Part shown: one piece after another, positions 49,714 to 58,966 of the stretch | How the letters are laid out: each line of letters starts with the position of its first letter | Position numbering within the stretch: position 1 is the stretch's first letter | Assembly (NCBI GenBank): GCA_002238485.1 | Contig: MPMG01000010.1 | Location: 62,001-126,000, forward strand | Reading direction: 5' to 3' | DNA length: 64,000 bases | DNA from: Chloroflexi bacterium bin20 | GTDB lineage: Bacteria > Chloroflexota > Anaerolineae > Aggregatilineales > Phototrophicaceae | The notes under the pieces: generated by a model | Seen by the model: only the letters and a program-made list of their open reading frames with translations | What the model was told of the DNA's origin: nothing | Database searches by the model: none | Position numbers and translations under genes: made by a program

Positions 49714-50310
49714 ATGAGTGACTCGGTCTCGTCACAACTTTCTGCCAAAGCGACGATCTTGCTGTTCTTCGCCTTGCTCGGGCTGATCTTGGCCGCTGGC
49801 GCGCTCTTGCTGGCTTCGCGCCCCGAGCCAACCACCATCACCATTTATCCGCCTCCGCCCACCGACATGCCCATGCCCACTGCCACGCCTGGTCCTTTGC
49901 AGGTGTATGTCACGGGCGCGGTCATCAATCCACACCAGGTCTATACCTTGCCAGCGGGCAGCCGCGCCGCCGATGCTGTGAAGGCTGCCGGCGGTTTCAC
50001 GAGCGATGCCGACCAAACCCGCATCAACCTGGCAAGAATCCTGCGCGATGCCGACCAGATTCATGTGCCGGCTGTTGGCGCGGACGAAATCGAATTGTCG
50101 ACCCACACAGGTGGCGAGAAAGTGCCTATCAACAGCGCAACCCAATCCGAGCTTGAAGCGCTGCCGGGCATCGGTCCTGTGACCGCCGCGAGCATAATCG
50201 AATACCGCGAACAGATCGGCAGCTTTGGGGCGCTGGACGACCTGGACGAGGTGCCCGGCATCGGGCCCGCCACGCTCGAAAACCTGCGAGACCTGGTCGC
50301 CTTCGACTAA
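49714..50310 (+). CDS. comEA: ComEA-like DNA-binding competence protein
   Basis: 198 residues. One N-terminal membrane helix (TILLFFALLGLILAAGALLLA), a Pro/Thr-rich spacer (IYPPPPTDMPMPTATPGP), an SLBB domain (LQVYVTGAVINPHQVYTLPAGSRAADAVKAAGG), and a C-terminal double helix-hairpin-helix (LEALPGIGPVTAASIIEYRE, LDEVPGIGPATLENL). ComEA binds incoming DNA outside the membrane during natural transformation. No comEC is adjacent. Confidence 0.88.
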   Translation: MSDSVSSQLSAKATILLFFALLGLILAAGALLLASRPEPTTITIYPPPPTDMPMPTATPGPLQVYVTGAVINPHQVYTLPAGSRAADAVKAAGGFTSDADQTRINLARILRDADQIHVPAVGADEIELSTHTGGEKVPINSATQSELEALPGIGPVTAASIIEYREQIGSFGALDDLDEVPGIGPATLENLRDLVAFD

Positions 50311-51392
50311 CGGATGCGCGCGCCCGTCTTGGCATCAAAGAATTGAGCTTTGTCCCAGTCGAGCCGGCAGTGTATGGTGTCGCCGGGCACATGCCTGTCT
50401 TCCAGCCCGACCTTGATGCGCCAGCGCCGCTTGCGCAGCCAGACCTCCAGCAGCCGATATTTCTCCGCATAAAAGGGAATGGAGCGGTCGACTGTGGCCG
50501 GGATGCCCTCACCAGCCGCGGTTAAATGGACAAACATCGGGCGAATCCCCAGGATGACTTCGCTGCCATCGGGATGCGGGCAGGGCAGACGCACCCGACC
50601 CATGTAGCTGCCGTCCCAGTAGCCCTGGCTGACCCGACCCCAGAAGCTGTTGATGGTCGGCGTACCCAGAAACTCGGCGACAAAGAGGCTGTTGGGGTCG
50701 TCGTGCAGCGCCTGATAAGCGCCGCTCTGGATGATGCGCCCGGCATTGATGACGACGATGCGGTCGGCCACGCTCATGGCTTCGACCTGGTCGTGCGTAA
50801 CATACACCAATGTCACATTGAATTCTTGAATCAGTCGCTTGAGTTCGACCCGCGCTTGGGCTCGAAACTTGGCGTCCAGGTTGGCGAAAGGCTCATCAAA
50901 CAGCAGCAACTCCAGGTCGCGGGCAAAGGCGCGAGCGATAGAAACGCGCTGTTTTTCGCCGCCAGATAGATGCCGCGGGAATCTGCCCATCAAGCTATCG
51001 ATTTCGACGCCGGTGATATTGGCGACTGTCTTGACATGAGCGGGCACTTCGTCTTCTCGGTCGCGCAGCCGCAAGAAGAAGCCGACCGTTCGGCGACTCT
51101 CCCAATGCGGGATCAGCACATAATTCTGGAAGACCATGCCGATGCCGCGCTCCTCAACCGGTATGGCATCCAGGGGCACTTGGTTATAGAGGACCCGGCC
51201 GCTGTCGGGTTGCTCCAAGCCAGCGATCAAGCGCAGCAGCGTCGTCTTGCCACAGCCCGAGGGGCCCAGCAGGACAACCGCCTCGCCATCGTCGATATGC
51301 AGGTCGAAATCATTGATCGCCAGCACGGGGGTCAGCCGGCGGCTTTTGTCATAATACGTTTTGCACACTTTTTCCAGCGTGATGGCGCGCAT
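50307..51392 (-). CDS. Sugar-type ABC transporter ATP-binding protein (UgpC/MsmX-like)
   Basis: 361 residues from the ATG at 51392, with GGGAAAACG ahead (frame open to 51440). Walker A GPSGCGKTT, signature LSGGEKQRVSIARAF, Walker B LLLFDEPFANLDAK, H-loop VTHDQVEAMSVADRI. A C-terminal regulatory OB/TOBE domain follows (EVILGIRPMFVHL), as in MalK/UgpC-type ATPases for carbohydrate or related uptake. Orphan, with no permease nearby. It is convergent with comEA, the stops overlapping. Confidence 0.87.
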   Translation of the reverse strand: MRAITLEKVCKTYYDKSRRLTPVLAINDFDLHIDDGEAVVLLGPSGCGKTTLLRLIAGLEQPDSGRVLYNQVPLDAIPVEERGIGMVFQNYVLIPHWESRRTVGFFLRLRDREDEVPAHVKTVANITGVEIDSLMGRFPRHLSGGEKQRVSIARAFARDLELLLFDEPFANLDAKFRAQARVELKRLIQEFNVTLVYVTHDQVEAMSVADRIVVINAGRIIQSGAYQALHDDPNSLFVAEFLGTPTINSFWGRVSQGYWDGSYMGRVRLPCPHPDGSEVILGIRPMFVHLTAAGEGIPATVDRSIPFYAEKYRLLEVWLRKRRWRIKVGLEDRHVPGDTIHCRLDWDKAQFFDAKTGARIR

Positions 51393-51515
51393 CGTTTTCC
51401 CGCAGCCTGCGTATGGATAAGAGCATAGCATAAGGCACACCGTCCGCGCCCAGACTGGCAGTTTCGGATAGCGCTGCTACAATTGGCATGCACAGAGCGA
51501 TTGCGGAGGTCAATC

Positions 51516-52481
51516 TTGACGCCGACCATCCAGCCCGACACGATTCCCATAACCAGCGCGACCGACTGGCAGCCCGATCCCAAGTCGCCGCGCCGCCGTC
51601 CGCCCTGGATTCGCGTTCGCGCGCCCAGTGGAGAAAACTACGAACGCGTGCGCGACCTCATGCGCAGCAAGACCCTGCACACCGTCTGCGAAGAAGCGCA
51701 ATGCCCCAACCTGGGCGAATGTTGGGGCAAGGGCACCGCCACCTTCTTGATGATGGGCGACACTTGCACGCGCAGTTGTGGCTTTTGTGATATCAAGACC
51801 GGCCGTCCCAGCCCGCTCGACTGGGGCGAGCCCAACCGCATCGCCGAAAGCGTTCGCGCCATGGGCTTGCAGCATGTCGTCATCACCAGCGTCAATCGGG
51901 ATGAACGAGCCGATGGCGGCGCGCCGATCTTCGCCATGGTCATTCGCCGCATCCGCCAGTTGCAGCCGGGTTGCTCCATCGAAGTGCTCATCCCCGATTT
52001 CAAAGGCAAGGAATTCGCGCTGAAGATGGTGATGGACGCCCAGCCAGAGATCCTCAATCACAATGTAGAAACGGTGCCGCGGCTCTTCAAGCGCGTCCAG
52101 CCGCAAGACCGCTACGAATGGGCGCTTTCCACGTTGCAAAATGCCAAGCGCATGGACAAGCTGGTGCTGACCAAGAGCGGCATCATGCTGGGCTTGGGCG
52201 AAACGCTGGCTGAAGTGCGCGAAACCATGTGCGATCTGGTGTCGGTCGGCGTTGACATCTTGACACTGGGACAATATTTGCAGCCCAGCAAACGGCACCT
52301 GCCCATCGAGCGCTATTACAGTCCCCAAGAATTCGACGAGCTGCGCGAAGCTGGCTTGGCTATGGGATTCAAATGGGTGGAGAGCGGTCCGCTGGTGCGC
52401 AGCAGTTATCGCGCCGCCGAGCAAGTCCGCGAGCTATCGCGACTGGAGCATTTTCGTTTGCACGAAGCGCGTTTGGGCTAA
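51516..52481 (+). CDS. lipA: Lipoyl synthase
   Basis: 321 residues from a TTG at 51516, supported by GGAGG 6 bases ahead (the longer frame to 51483 lacks a site). Radical-SAM enzyme inserting two sulfurs into octanoyl groups. Both iron-sulfur clusters are visible: C58-C63-C69 ([15 protein letters not shown]) for the auxiliary cluster and C84-x3-C88-x2-C91 (CTRSCGFC) for the SAM cluster, plus the terminal [11 protein letters not shown] motif that supplies the serine ligand. A TACAAT box lies at 51478-51483. No lipB or lipM is adjacent. Confidence 0.93.
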   Translation: MTPTIQPDTIPITSATDWQPDPKSPRRRPPWIRVRAPSGENYERVRDLMRSKTLHTVCEEAQCPNLGECWGKGTATFLMMGDTCTRSCGFCDIKTGRPSPLDWGEPNRIAESVRAMGLQHVVITSVNRDERADGGAPIFAMVIRRIRQLQPGCSIEVLIPDFKGKEFALKMVMDAQPEILNHNVETVPRLFKRVQPQDRYEWALSTLQNAKRMDKLVLTKSGIMLGLGETLAEVRETMCDLVSVGVDILTLGQYLQPSKRHLPIERYYSPQEFDELREAGLAMGFKWVESGPLVRSSYRAAEQVRELSRLEHFRLHEARLG

Positions 52482-52511
52482 TGCGCCCGAGCCAAACCAA
52501 GGGAGAGCATC

Positions 52512-53051
52512 ATGAGCGCCTTTTTTGCCAATCGCCGCGGCCAAGCCGAAGCCGACGCGCCAGAGCCGGCCGCAATCGTGCCAGCCGGACGACTCATCGG
52601 CTTTGATACCGTTATCGGCGCGAACACCCATATTGAAGGCGTCTTCTCCAGCAGCGGCAATGTGCGCATGGATGGGCAATTCAGCGGCGCGCTGGAGATC
52701 AGCGGCAATATCTTGGTGGGAGAATCAGCCGATATCCACGCCGACATCAATGCGCGAAACATCTCTATCGCCGGCAGCGTGCGCGGCAATGTCTGCGGCA
52801 ACAAAGTGCAGCTTCTGCGCACCGGGCGCATCTGGGGCGATATCACCGCATCGGCGCTGACCACCGAAGAAGGCGCATTCATTGATGGCAAGATCACCAT
52901 GAGCGGGCATGCGGCGCTTCGTGGAGAAGACGATGACGAAGCCGCGCAAGACGATATGGATTGGCAGGAACCGCCAGCAGAAGCCGCCGATCAGCCGCAA
53001 GACGATGACGCAGAAGCGGAAGAATCAACCGACCCGGCTATCGGCTTATAG
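52512..53051 (+). CDS. Bactofilin
   Basis: 179 residues. The central domain (about 28-135) is a right-handed beta-helix of short repeats (DTVIGANTHIEGVFSSSGNVRMDGQFSGALEIS, GNILVGESADIHADINARNIS, SVRGNVCGNKVQLL) characteristic of bactofilin. The ends are disordered, the C-terminal tail strongly acidic (QPQDDDAEAEE). Bactofilins self-assemble into filaments shaping the envelope. GGAGAG ahead of the ATG; 30 bases after lipA. Confidence 0.88.
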   Translation: MSAFFANRRGQAEADAPEPAAIVPAGRLIGFDTVIGANTHIEGVFSSSGNVRMDGQFSGALEISGNILVGESADIHADINARNISIAGSVRGNVCGNKVQLLRTGRIWGDITASALTTEEGAFIDGKITMSGHAALRGEDDDEAAQDDMDWQEPPAEAADQPQDDDAEAEESTDPAIGL

Positions 53052-53816
53052 CGATGTCGCAGTAAGACCGCCATCCACAACGAAAACCGCGCCGGTCGTG
53101 AAATCGGACGCTGAAGAAGCCAGCAGCAGCGCCAAGCCAGCGATATCTTGCGGCTGGCCAATCCGTCCAACTGGCGTCTGCGCAAGCACATGCTCCAGGA
53201 GATCAGGATTGCCCCACAGCGCCTGCGCAAATTTCGTCTGTACCAGTCCGGGCGCGATGGCGTTGACCTGGATATTGTCCGCGCCCAGCTCCTGCGCCAG
53301 CGTTTGTGTGAGGCTGATGATCGCCGCCTTGCTGATGCTGTAGATGCCCTGGTAGCGTCCAGGCTTCAGCCCAACGATTGACGCCACATTGATGATCTTG
53401 CCGCCGCCGCTTTTTTGCAGAGCCGGCAGCGCCGCTTGTGTCAGCCAGACATTGCCCAGCAAATTGACATCCAGAATCTTTCGCCAATAGCTGTCATCAG
53501 CCTCGAGGATAGAGCCGAAGTGCGGGTTGGTCGCCGCGTTATTGACCAGAATGTCCAACCGTCCGAACCGCGCAATCGTCCGCTCAACCAACTGGTGCAG
53601 GGCAGCCTTGTCGCCATTATGCGCCGCGATTCCCAGCGCTTGCCCGCCAGATGCATTGATTTTTGCCGCAACCTCGTCCAGCGATTCCTGCCGCCGGCTC
53701 GATACAACTACCGCGCAGCCAGCCCGCGCCAATTCCCCAGCTATGGCCATGCCGATGCCGCGCGATGCGCCAGTTATTATGGCGACCTTGCCAGTCAGGT
53801 CGAATGCTTCGCCCAT
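53046..53816 (-). CDS. Short-chain dehydrogenase/reductase
   Basis: 256 residues, classical SDR. Cofactor loop TGASRGIG, VNNAATNP, catalytic Ser in NVASIVG, Y-x3-K in YSISKAA, and a C-terminal GGLTAT. The R at SSRRQ suggests NADP. Substrate unknown. It lies 18 bases after the Wzz-like gene at the end of the polysaccharide operon. Confidence 0.88.
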   Translation of the reverse strand: MGEAFDLTGKVAIITGASRGIGMAIAGELARAGCAVVVSSRRQESLDEVAAKINASGGQALGIAAHNGDKAALHQLVERTIARFGRLDILVNNAATNPHFGSILEADDSYWRKILDVNLLGNVWLTQAALPALQKSGGGKIINVASIVGLKPGRYQGIYSISKAAIISLTQTLAQELGADNIQVNAIAPGLVQTKFAQALWGNPDLLEHVLAQTPVGRIGQPQDIAGLALLLASSASDFTTGAVFVVDGGLTATSL

Positions 53817-53834
53817 GCCACTACCCTCGTGATG

Positions 53835-54506
53835 CTAGATTGCGCGTTCGGGCGGGATGCTGCCCAGCAAATGGATGCCCATGCGGCGCAAATCGTCTTG
53901 ATGATGCAGGCGTCGATCGAGGTGTTCAGCCAGTAGCGCCAATGTCAGCCCCAGCAGCAGCCCAATGCCCGTCTGCAGCAGCGGACGCAGCCGCTCGGAC
54001 ATGGATGGCGAAACCGTGCCGATCCAGGGCACATCCAGAATAGAGATTTGTGCCGCTTCGCCACGAAGTTGGGGGAAGTAATCGGCATTCCGCTGCGCCA
54101 GCACAACCTGCGCGGCATCGGCGATCATTGCCAGCGCATCGTGGTCATGGTGACTCAGGTAGATCACGCCGACCGACCGCGAATTGTCAGCGGCGATGCC
54201 CAATCCGCCCAGCGAATCGGCTGCTTCGTCCAGCTGAGCCGCTAGCTCATCACGAAATCGCGAGCTGGGCACCCAGTCGGTGAAAGCATTCACCACCAGC
54301 TCCGATGCCAGCCAGGTGTCCATGAAGCTATCTTCGATTGCCAGCAGATCTGGCTGCTGCGCGGCGCTATAACGGATCTGCAGTGTGAATCCGCGCGGCG
54401 CATCGTCCAGCAGGGTCGGCAAAGACAAGCCAATGCCAGCGACGAATGGCAGCAAGATCAGCCACCAGCGGCGTGAGAGCAGACGAAGTGCGCTGGTATA
54501 GTCCAT
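53835..54506 (-). CDS. Wzz/YveK-like polysaccharide chain-length protein
   Basis: 223 residues, with a membrane helix near each end (WWLILLPFVAGIGLSLP at about 14-30 and LLQTGIGLLLGLTLALLAEHL at about 175-195) and an outside helical domain between. The end reads LDRRLHHQDDLRRMGIHLLGSIP, as in Wzz-family proteins that set chain length and adapt BY-kinases. Its likely partner is the CpsD-like ATPase at 61091-61744. Confidence 0.75.
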   Translation of the reverse strand: MDYTSALRLLSRRWWLILLPFVAGIGLSLPTLLDDAPRGFTLQIRYSAAQQPDLLAIEDSFMDTWLASELVVNAFTDWVPSSRFRDELAAQLDEAADSLGGLGIAADNSRSVGVIYLSHHDHDALAMIADAAQVVLAQRNADYFPQLRGEAAQISILDVPWIGTVSPSMSERLRPLLQTGIGLLLGLTLALLAEHLDRRLHHQDDLRRMGIHLLGSIPPERAI

Positions 54507-54511
54507 TGCTT

Positions 54512-55657
54512 CTACCTCTTTGCTTTCGCCATCGGGTCATCATAATGATAGTTGCGATTTGCCCGTTTTGCCGCCCAGGCGCCTGCTATGAATGACTGCA
54601 TTCGCTTGCAAAAGGACTTGGTGTCGAAGCGCTGCGCCTGGCTGCGAATCTGCTGGGGATTGTAGGCGAAGGCATCGAAGTTGCGCCAGACTGCCATCAA
54701 GCTGTCGACTGTTAGCCGGTCGAAGAATGCGCCCGTTGCGCCTTCGATGATTGTATCCAGCGCGCCGCCGCCTCGGTAGGCGATGACGGGACGTCCAGCT
54801 GCCTGCGCTTGCACGGGACTTATGCCGAAGTCTTCCAAACCCGGGAAAAGCAGCGCGCGACACTGCGCCATCAGCTTGGGCAAGTCGACATCCGGGACAA
54901 AACCAAGGAATTCGACAGTCTCGCCCGCCAGCGATTTCAGGCGCGCCAAATCACGCCCCGATCCAGCGACTTTGAGCGGCAGCCCCAGCTCGGACGCCGC
55001 CCGCACAGCCAGATCAATGCGCTTGTACGGCACCAGACGCGATACGATCAGGTAATAATCCTGGACTTCGTCCACGGAAGAAGGCTGGAATCGCGAAGTA
55101 TCCACAGGCGGATGGATGATGGTCGATTCGCGTTTGTAATAGTTGCGAATGCGCGCTTGCACAGCGCTGCTGATGGCGATGAAATGCGAGACGCGTTGGG
55201 CAGCTGCATAATCCCAACGGCGCAGCCAAGCCACCAGCGGACGCAGCAGCCGCTCTGGCGCCTTGCCCAGCCCTTCGCCGGCCAGGTATTCGTCCAGCTG
55301 CCAGACATAGCGCGTCGGCGTCAGGCAATAGCAGATATGCAGCGCGCGCGCATCGAATCGCAGCCCATGGCAAAAGCCGCTTTTGTTGCTCAAAACCACA
55401 TCATAGTCCGCCAGCCGCAGATTGCCCCAGGCCAGCGGATACAGCGGCAGGTAGATTTGATGGCGGCGGTGAATCGCTGGCAGCTTGTCCAGCCACAGCG
55501 CGCGGATATCCCAATCCTGGTAATGAGGTGGCATGGCAGACGGCGCATACATGCTCGTATAGACCGGGCTGCCAGGAAATTGGCGCGCCAGGACATTGAG
55601 CACATCTTCTGCGCCACCGATCTGGTTCAGCCAGTCATGCGCCAGCGCGAGCTTCAA
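54512..55657 (-). CDS. Glycosyltransferase family 4
   Basis: 381 residues from a TTG at 55657 with AAGGAG 6 bases ahead; overlaps the end of rnhB by 23 bases. GT-B fold: KLALAHDWLNQIGGAEDVL at the start, IIHPPVDTSRFQP between domains, LIVSRLVPYKRIDLAVRAA, and the donor site FPGLEDFGISPVQAQAAGRPVIAYRGGGALDTI with the EX7E-type acidic residues. Transfers sugars for surface polysaccharide; the specific sugar is unknown. Confidence 0.87.
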   Translation of the reverse strand: MKLALAHDWLNQIGGAEDVLNVLARQFPGSPVYTSMYAPSAMPPHYQDWDIRALWLDKLPAIHRRHQIYLPLYPLAWGNLRLADYDVVLSNKSGFCHGLRFDARALHICYCLTPTRYVWQLDEYLAGEGLGKAPERLLRPLVAWLRRWDYAAAQRVSHFIAISSAVQARIRNYYKRESTIIHPPVDTSRFQPSSVDEVQDYYLIVSRLVPYKRIDLAVRAASELGLPLKVAGSGRDLARLKSLAGETVEFLGFVPDVDLPKLMAQCRALLFPGLEDFGISPVQAQAAGRPVIAYRGGGALDTIIEGATGAFFDRLTVDSLMAVWRNFDAFAYNPQQIRSQAQRFDTKSFCKRMQSFIAGAWAAKRANRNYHYDDPMAKAKR

Positions 55658-56330
55658 ACGCCACTCCTTTCTGTCGCAGCGCGGCGCGGACCGGCGCGAA
55701 ACTCTGGCGATGCGCTGGGCAGGGACCATGTTGGCGCAAAGCATCGAGGTGGGCGCGCGTGCCATAACCTTTGTGCTGCGCGAAACCGTATTGCGGGTAG
55801 CATTCGTCCAGCCGCCGCATTTGTTCATCTCGCCAGACTTTTGCCAAAATGCTGGCGCAGGCGATGCTCAACGAGCGCTGGTCGCCTTCGACAAGGCTGA
55901 CTTGCGGCAGCCTGCCGCATTTGGGCAGCAGCATATAATCCAGAAACAGACAGTCGGCCTTGATGCCGAATTCGCCCAGCGATTCAAGCGCTCTGTGCAT
56001 GGCCAGCTGCGTCGCCGCGACGATTCCGCAGCCATCAATTTCCTGCGCGCTGCTTCGCCCGATCGCCCAAGCCAGCGCGATCTGCTTGATAATCGTGTTC
56101 GTCGATTCGCGTTGGGCGGGGCTCATCTTCTTGCTGTCGCGAGCGCCACGCAGCAATTGTCCCAGATCGCGCCGCTGCAAGGGCAGGGCAACGGCAGCCG
56201 CAGCCACTGGTCCAGCCAGGGGTCCTCGGCCCGCTTCATCAATGCCAACGATGATGCGATAACCGGCGCGCTGATAATGCCGCTCATGCTGCAGGCTGGC
56301 TGTCCCGACGCGCTTAGTGGGCACGGGCAT
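55635..56330 (-). CDS. rnhB: Ribonuclease HII
   Basis: 231 residues from the ATG at 56330. Catalytic acidic residues are visible in VGIDEAGRGPLAGPV (D, E), LFLDYMLLP and SIACASILAKVWRDEQM. Removes RNA from RNA-DNA hybrids and single ribonucleotides. Its frame overlaps the GT2 gene ahead (17 bases) and the GT4 gene behind (23 bases), so a housekeeping nuclease is embedded in a polysaccharide operon. Confidence 0.9.
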   Translation of the reverse strand: MPVPTKRVGTASLQHERHYQRAGYRIIVGIDEAGRGPLAGPVAAAAVALPLQRRDLGQLLRGARDSKKMSPAQRESTNTIIKQIALAWAIGRSSAQEIDGCGIVAATQLAMHRALESLGEFGIKADCLFLDYMLLPKCGRLPQVSLVEGDQRSLSIACASILAKVWRDEQMRRLDECYPQYGFAQHKGYGTRAHLDALRQHGPCPAHRQSFAPVRAALRQKGVAFEARAGA

Positions 56331-57177
56331 AACAGCCTTGTCGCCAGTTGCGCCGTATCTGCCAGATCTCGCGCAGCATATTGAGCGAATCGTCCCAGAG
56401 CCGCATGGTCGAATAAGGGTCGTAATACCAGGTGATGGGCACTTCCTTGACTGTATAGCCGCGTCGCTGGGCAATGAAGAGCAGCTCGACATCAAAGCCG
56501 ATGCCATTCATGCGCTGCACGCCGAAGAGGTCCTCGGCGACAGATGCGCGGAACATTTTGAAGCCGCACTGTGTATCTTCAAAGCTGCGCAAAGCCGCCA
56601 GTTTGATGATCCAGTTGTTGACCCTGCCCATCAAATGACGATAGGTGGGCTCGCCGACCCGGTTGGCGCCCGGCGCTTCTCGGCTGGCGATGATGATGTC
56701 GCTGTCAGTCGTTTCGGGCGGCAAAAAGCGCGAGAGCTCGTCTATGCGCATGGACAGATCGGCATCACAGATGAAGCGCCATTCGCCCCGCGCCGCCAGC
56801 ATGCCTTGTTTGACCGCCAAGCCTTTGCCGCGCTGCCTGGCCGGCGACTGCATGGCGCGAACATAGCCCAGCGATTCTGCATGCGCCTGCGCCACCTCGA
56901 ACGTGCGATCGTGGCTGCCATTCTCGACGATGACGACTTCGGCCTCATAGGGCTGCTGCTGCAAGAAAGCGTCAATCTGCGCCAGGCTGGGTGGCAAGCG
57001 CGCTTCTTCGTTGTGCGCTGGGATGATGATGCTGAGGAAAGGTCGGCTCAAAGAACGTTTCTCCGCCGCTACCATGGCGATTGTCGCTGGGACAGCTTTG
57101 CCAATGATACGCCAAAAGCTGGCTTTTGCGCAGGCTCTTGGTCTATCCTCGACATCCCGCGAGCGCGCGAGCCTCAT
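56314..57177 (-). CDS. Glycosyltransferase family 2 (dolichyl-phosphate-type)
   Basis: 287 residues from an ATG at 57177 that overlaps the previous stop (ATGA); an internal ATG at 57075 gives 253 residues and begins closer to the family core. GT-A fold: LSIIIPAHNEEARLPPSL, VVIVENGSHDRT, GKGLAVKQGML, the DxD as FICDADLSM, then a region with QCGFKMFRAS and GFDVELLFIAQRRGY, which matches polyprenyl-phosphate glycosyltransferases. Probably transfers a sugar to a lipid carrier. Confidence 0.85.
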   Translation of the reverse strand: MRLARSRDVEDRPRACAKASFWRIIGKAVPATIAMVAAEKRSLSRPFLSIIIPAHNEEARLPPSLAQIDAFLQQQPYEAEVVIVENGSHDRTFEVAQAHAESLGYVRAMQSPARQRGKGLAVKQGMLAARGEWRFICDADLSMRIDELSRFLPPETTDSDIIIASREAPGANRVGEPTYRHLMGRVNNWIIKLAALRSFEDTQCGFKMFRASVAEDLFGVQRMNGIGFDVELLFIAQRRGYTVKEVPITWYYDPYSTMRLWDDSLNMLREIWQIRRNWRQGCYARAH

Positions 57178-58124
57178 TTTTTCGTGAGCATGCTGTCAAT
57201 ATACGCATCGCTGACAGTCCGCATTGACTGGATTTCGCGCCGCTTTACCAAAGCGCTGCGCAAGCTGAGGGCGCCAGCCGCCATGCCACGCAGCCTTGCC
57301 CGCGCCGCCTCTCCACGCCAGGCCACCAGCGCATCCCAAAACAGACTGGCCTGCCGCCCCACGATGCGCCGCCAATACTTCCGCAACAGAGCAGACGGCA
57401 TATTCTTGGCGATCAACCAGATGCCGTTGCGCCCGTCATAATAGCTGGCGGTCTTGCCGCCTCCAGTTGCCGATAAATGATGATAGACGACCGCGCCCGG
57501 CGCAAACCACACCGCATAACCAGCCAGCTGCGCGCGCCAGGCGATATCGACATCTTCCAGCAAGAAAAAGAAGTCGTCATCCAAAAAACCGATCGCTTCC
57601 AGCATGCAGCGCCGATAAACTGCCGCGCCACCACAAGCCGAAAAGACATAATCGCCACGATCATATTGCCCATGGTCGATCTCGCCAAAACCTCGATTGC
57701 CTGCGCTGCCGTCAATGGCGAAGAAATCGCCGGCTGTATGAAATCGCTCGCGCTGGTCGTGCATCAGCATCTTGCAGGCGACTATGCCGACCTCGGGTTT
57801 CTCGTCCAGCGCCTTGATGACTTCCGCAGCCCAATCTCGCGCTACTTCTGTGTCGTTGTTCAACAGCGCGACAATTTCACCAGCCGCCTCTTGCATGCCC
57901 TTGTTGCATGCGCCTGTGAAGCCACGATTCTGCGGCAATTCGACCAGCTGCATTTCCGGGTAGGCTGTCCTCACAAATTGCTGCGAGCCATCGGTGGAGG
58001 CATTGTCGACGATGATGATTTCGATGCCGGGCTGGGTCTGCGCGCGCAGGGAATCGAGGCAGGCAGCCAAGTAGCCTTTGCCATTCCAATTGGGGATGAC
58101 CACCGACAGGCGCGGCGCAGTCAT
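57174..58124 (-). CDS. Glycosyltransferase family 2 (rhamnosyltransferase-like)
   Basis: 316 residues from an ATG at 58124 that overlaps the rfbD stop (ATGA). GT-A: LSVVIPNWNGKGYLAACLDSL, IIIVDNASTDGS, NRGFTGACNKGM, ALLNNDTEV (the DxD-like site), FLLEDVDIAWRA. This pattern is that of WbbL-like enzymes, which often transfer rhamnose, agreeing with the rfb genes directly upstream. The sugar is inference. Confidence 0.87.
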   Translation of the reverse strand: MTAPRLSVVIPNWNGKGYLAACLDSLRAQTQPGIEIIIVDNASTDGSQQFVRTAYPEMQLVELPQNRGFTGACNKGMQEAAGEIVALLNNDTEVARDWAAEVIKALDEKPEVGIVACKMLMHDQRERFHTAGDFFAIDGSAGNRGFGEIDHGQYDRGDYVFSACGGAAVYRRCMLEAIGFLDDDFFFLLEDVDIAWRAQLAGYAVWFAPGAVVYHHLSATGGGKTASYYDGRNGIWLIAKNMPSALLRKYWRRIVGRQASLFWDALVAWRGEAARARLRGMAAGALSLRSALVKRREIQSMRTVSDAYIDSMLTKK

Positions 58125-58966
58125 CCAGGCGCCTCGGCTGCGATGAAGTCGCGCACCGCCTCTTGCCAGGGACGCAAGCGAATCCCAAGGCTGGCGGCGG
58201 CGATATTGGCCAGGGGACTGTGTTCTGGCGGCAGGGAAGGGCGCTGCCACTGATGGCTGCTGATGCGCGCGATAGCCCTGTCAGTGAAGCCGGCTTCATC
58301 CAGCGCGAACCTCGCCAGCCCCCAGCGGCTGACAGAACCTTCATTGACCAAATGATAGGTTCCGAAACGTTTGCTTTCGATCAGCAGGCCGATGGCTGCC
58401 GCCAGATCGCTCGTGGAGGTGGGGCTGCTGATTTCGTTGGTGACGACTCGCAGTGCGCTGTCATGCCGCGCTGCATTGAGTATGGCATGAATGAAATTGT
58501 GCCCACCCAGCGCGAAGAGCCAGGCTGTGCGCACAATGTAATGTCGCGGATTGACTTGCAAAAGCGCGCGTTCGCCATACCACTTGCTGCGGCCATACGC
58601 GTTGATGGGCTTGGCGGCATCATATTCGTGATAAGCGCGCCCCAGCTTGCCATCAAAGACTTCGTTGCTGCTGACATAGAGCATGGCAATGCCGAGGCCT
58701 GCGGTAACAGCGGCGAGGTTGTGCGTGCCCAGGCCATTGATTCGCAGCGCCTTTTGCGGATCCAGCGCGCAGCCGTTCACATCGGTGAAGGCGGCGGCAT
58801 GCAGCAGAATATCCGGGCGCGCGTCGGCGATCAACTGTCCACAAGCCGCGTAATCCGTGATGTCCAGCGTGGACCTGTCCGTAGCGATGACATCGTGCCC
58901 AGCGCGCAACACCGTTTGCAGTGCGCTGCCCAGCTTGCCGCTCGCACCGGTGATCAGGATTTTCAT
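58121..58966 (-). CDS. rfbD: dTDP-4-dehydrorhamnose reductase
   Basis: 281 residues. SDR-extended fold: ILITGASGKLGSALQ, HAAAFTDVNGCALDP, YVSSNEVFDG, catalytic YGRSKWYGE (Y, K), YIVRTAWLFA. The final step to dTDP-L-rhamnose. Overlaps rfbB by 4 bases (ATGA) at its start and the GT2 gene at its end. Confidence 0.9.
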   Translation of the reverse strand: MKILITGASGKLGSALQTVLRAGHDVIATDRSTLDITDYAACGQLIADARPDILLHAAAFTDVNGCALDPQKALRINGLGTHNLAAVTAGLGIAMLYVSSNEVFDGKLGRAYHEYDAAKPINAYGRSKWYGERALLQVNPRHYIVRTAWLFALGGHNFIHAILNAARHDSALRVVTNEISSPTSTSDLAAAIGLLIESKRFGTYHLVNEGSVSRWGLARFALDEAGFTDRAIARISSHQWQRPSLPPEHSPLANIAAASLGIRLRPWQEAVRDFIAAEAPG

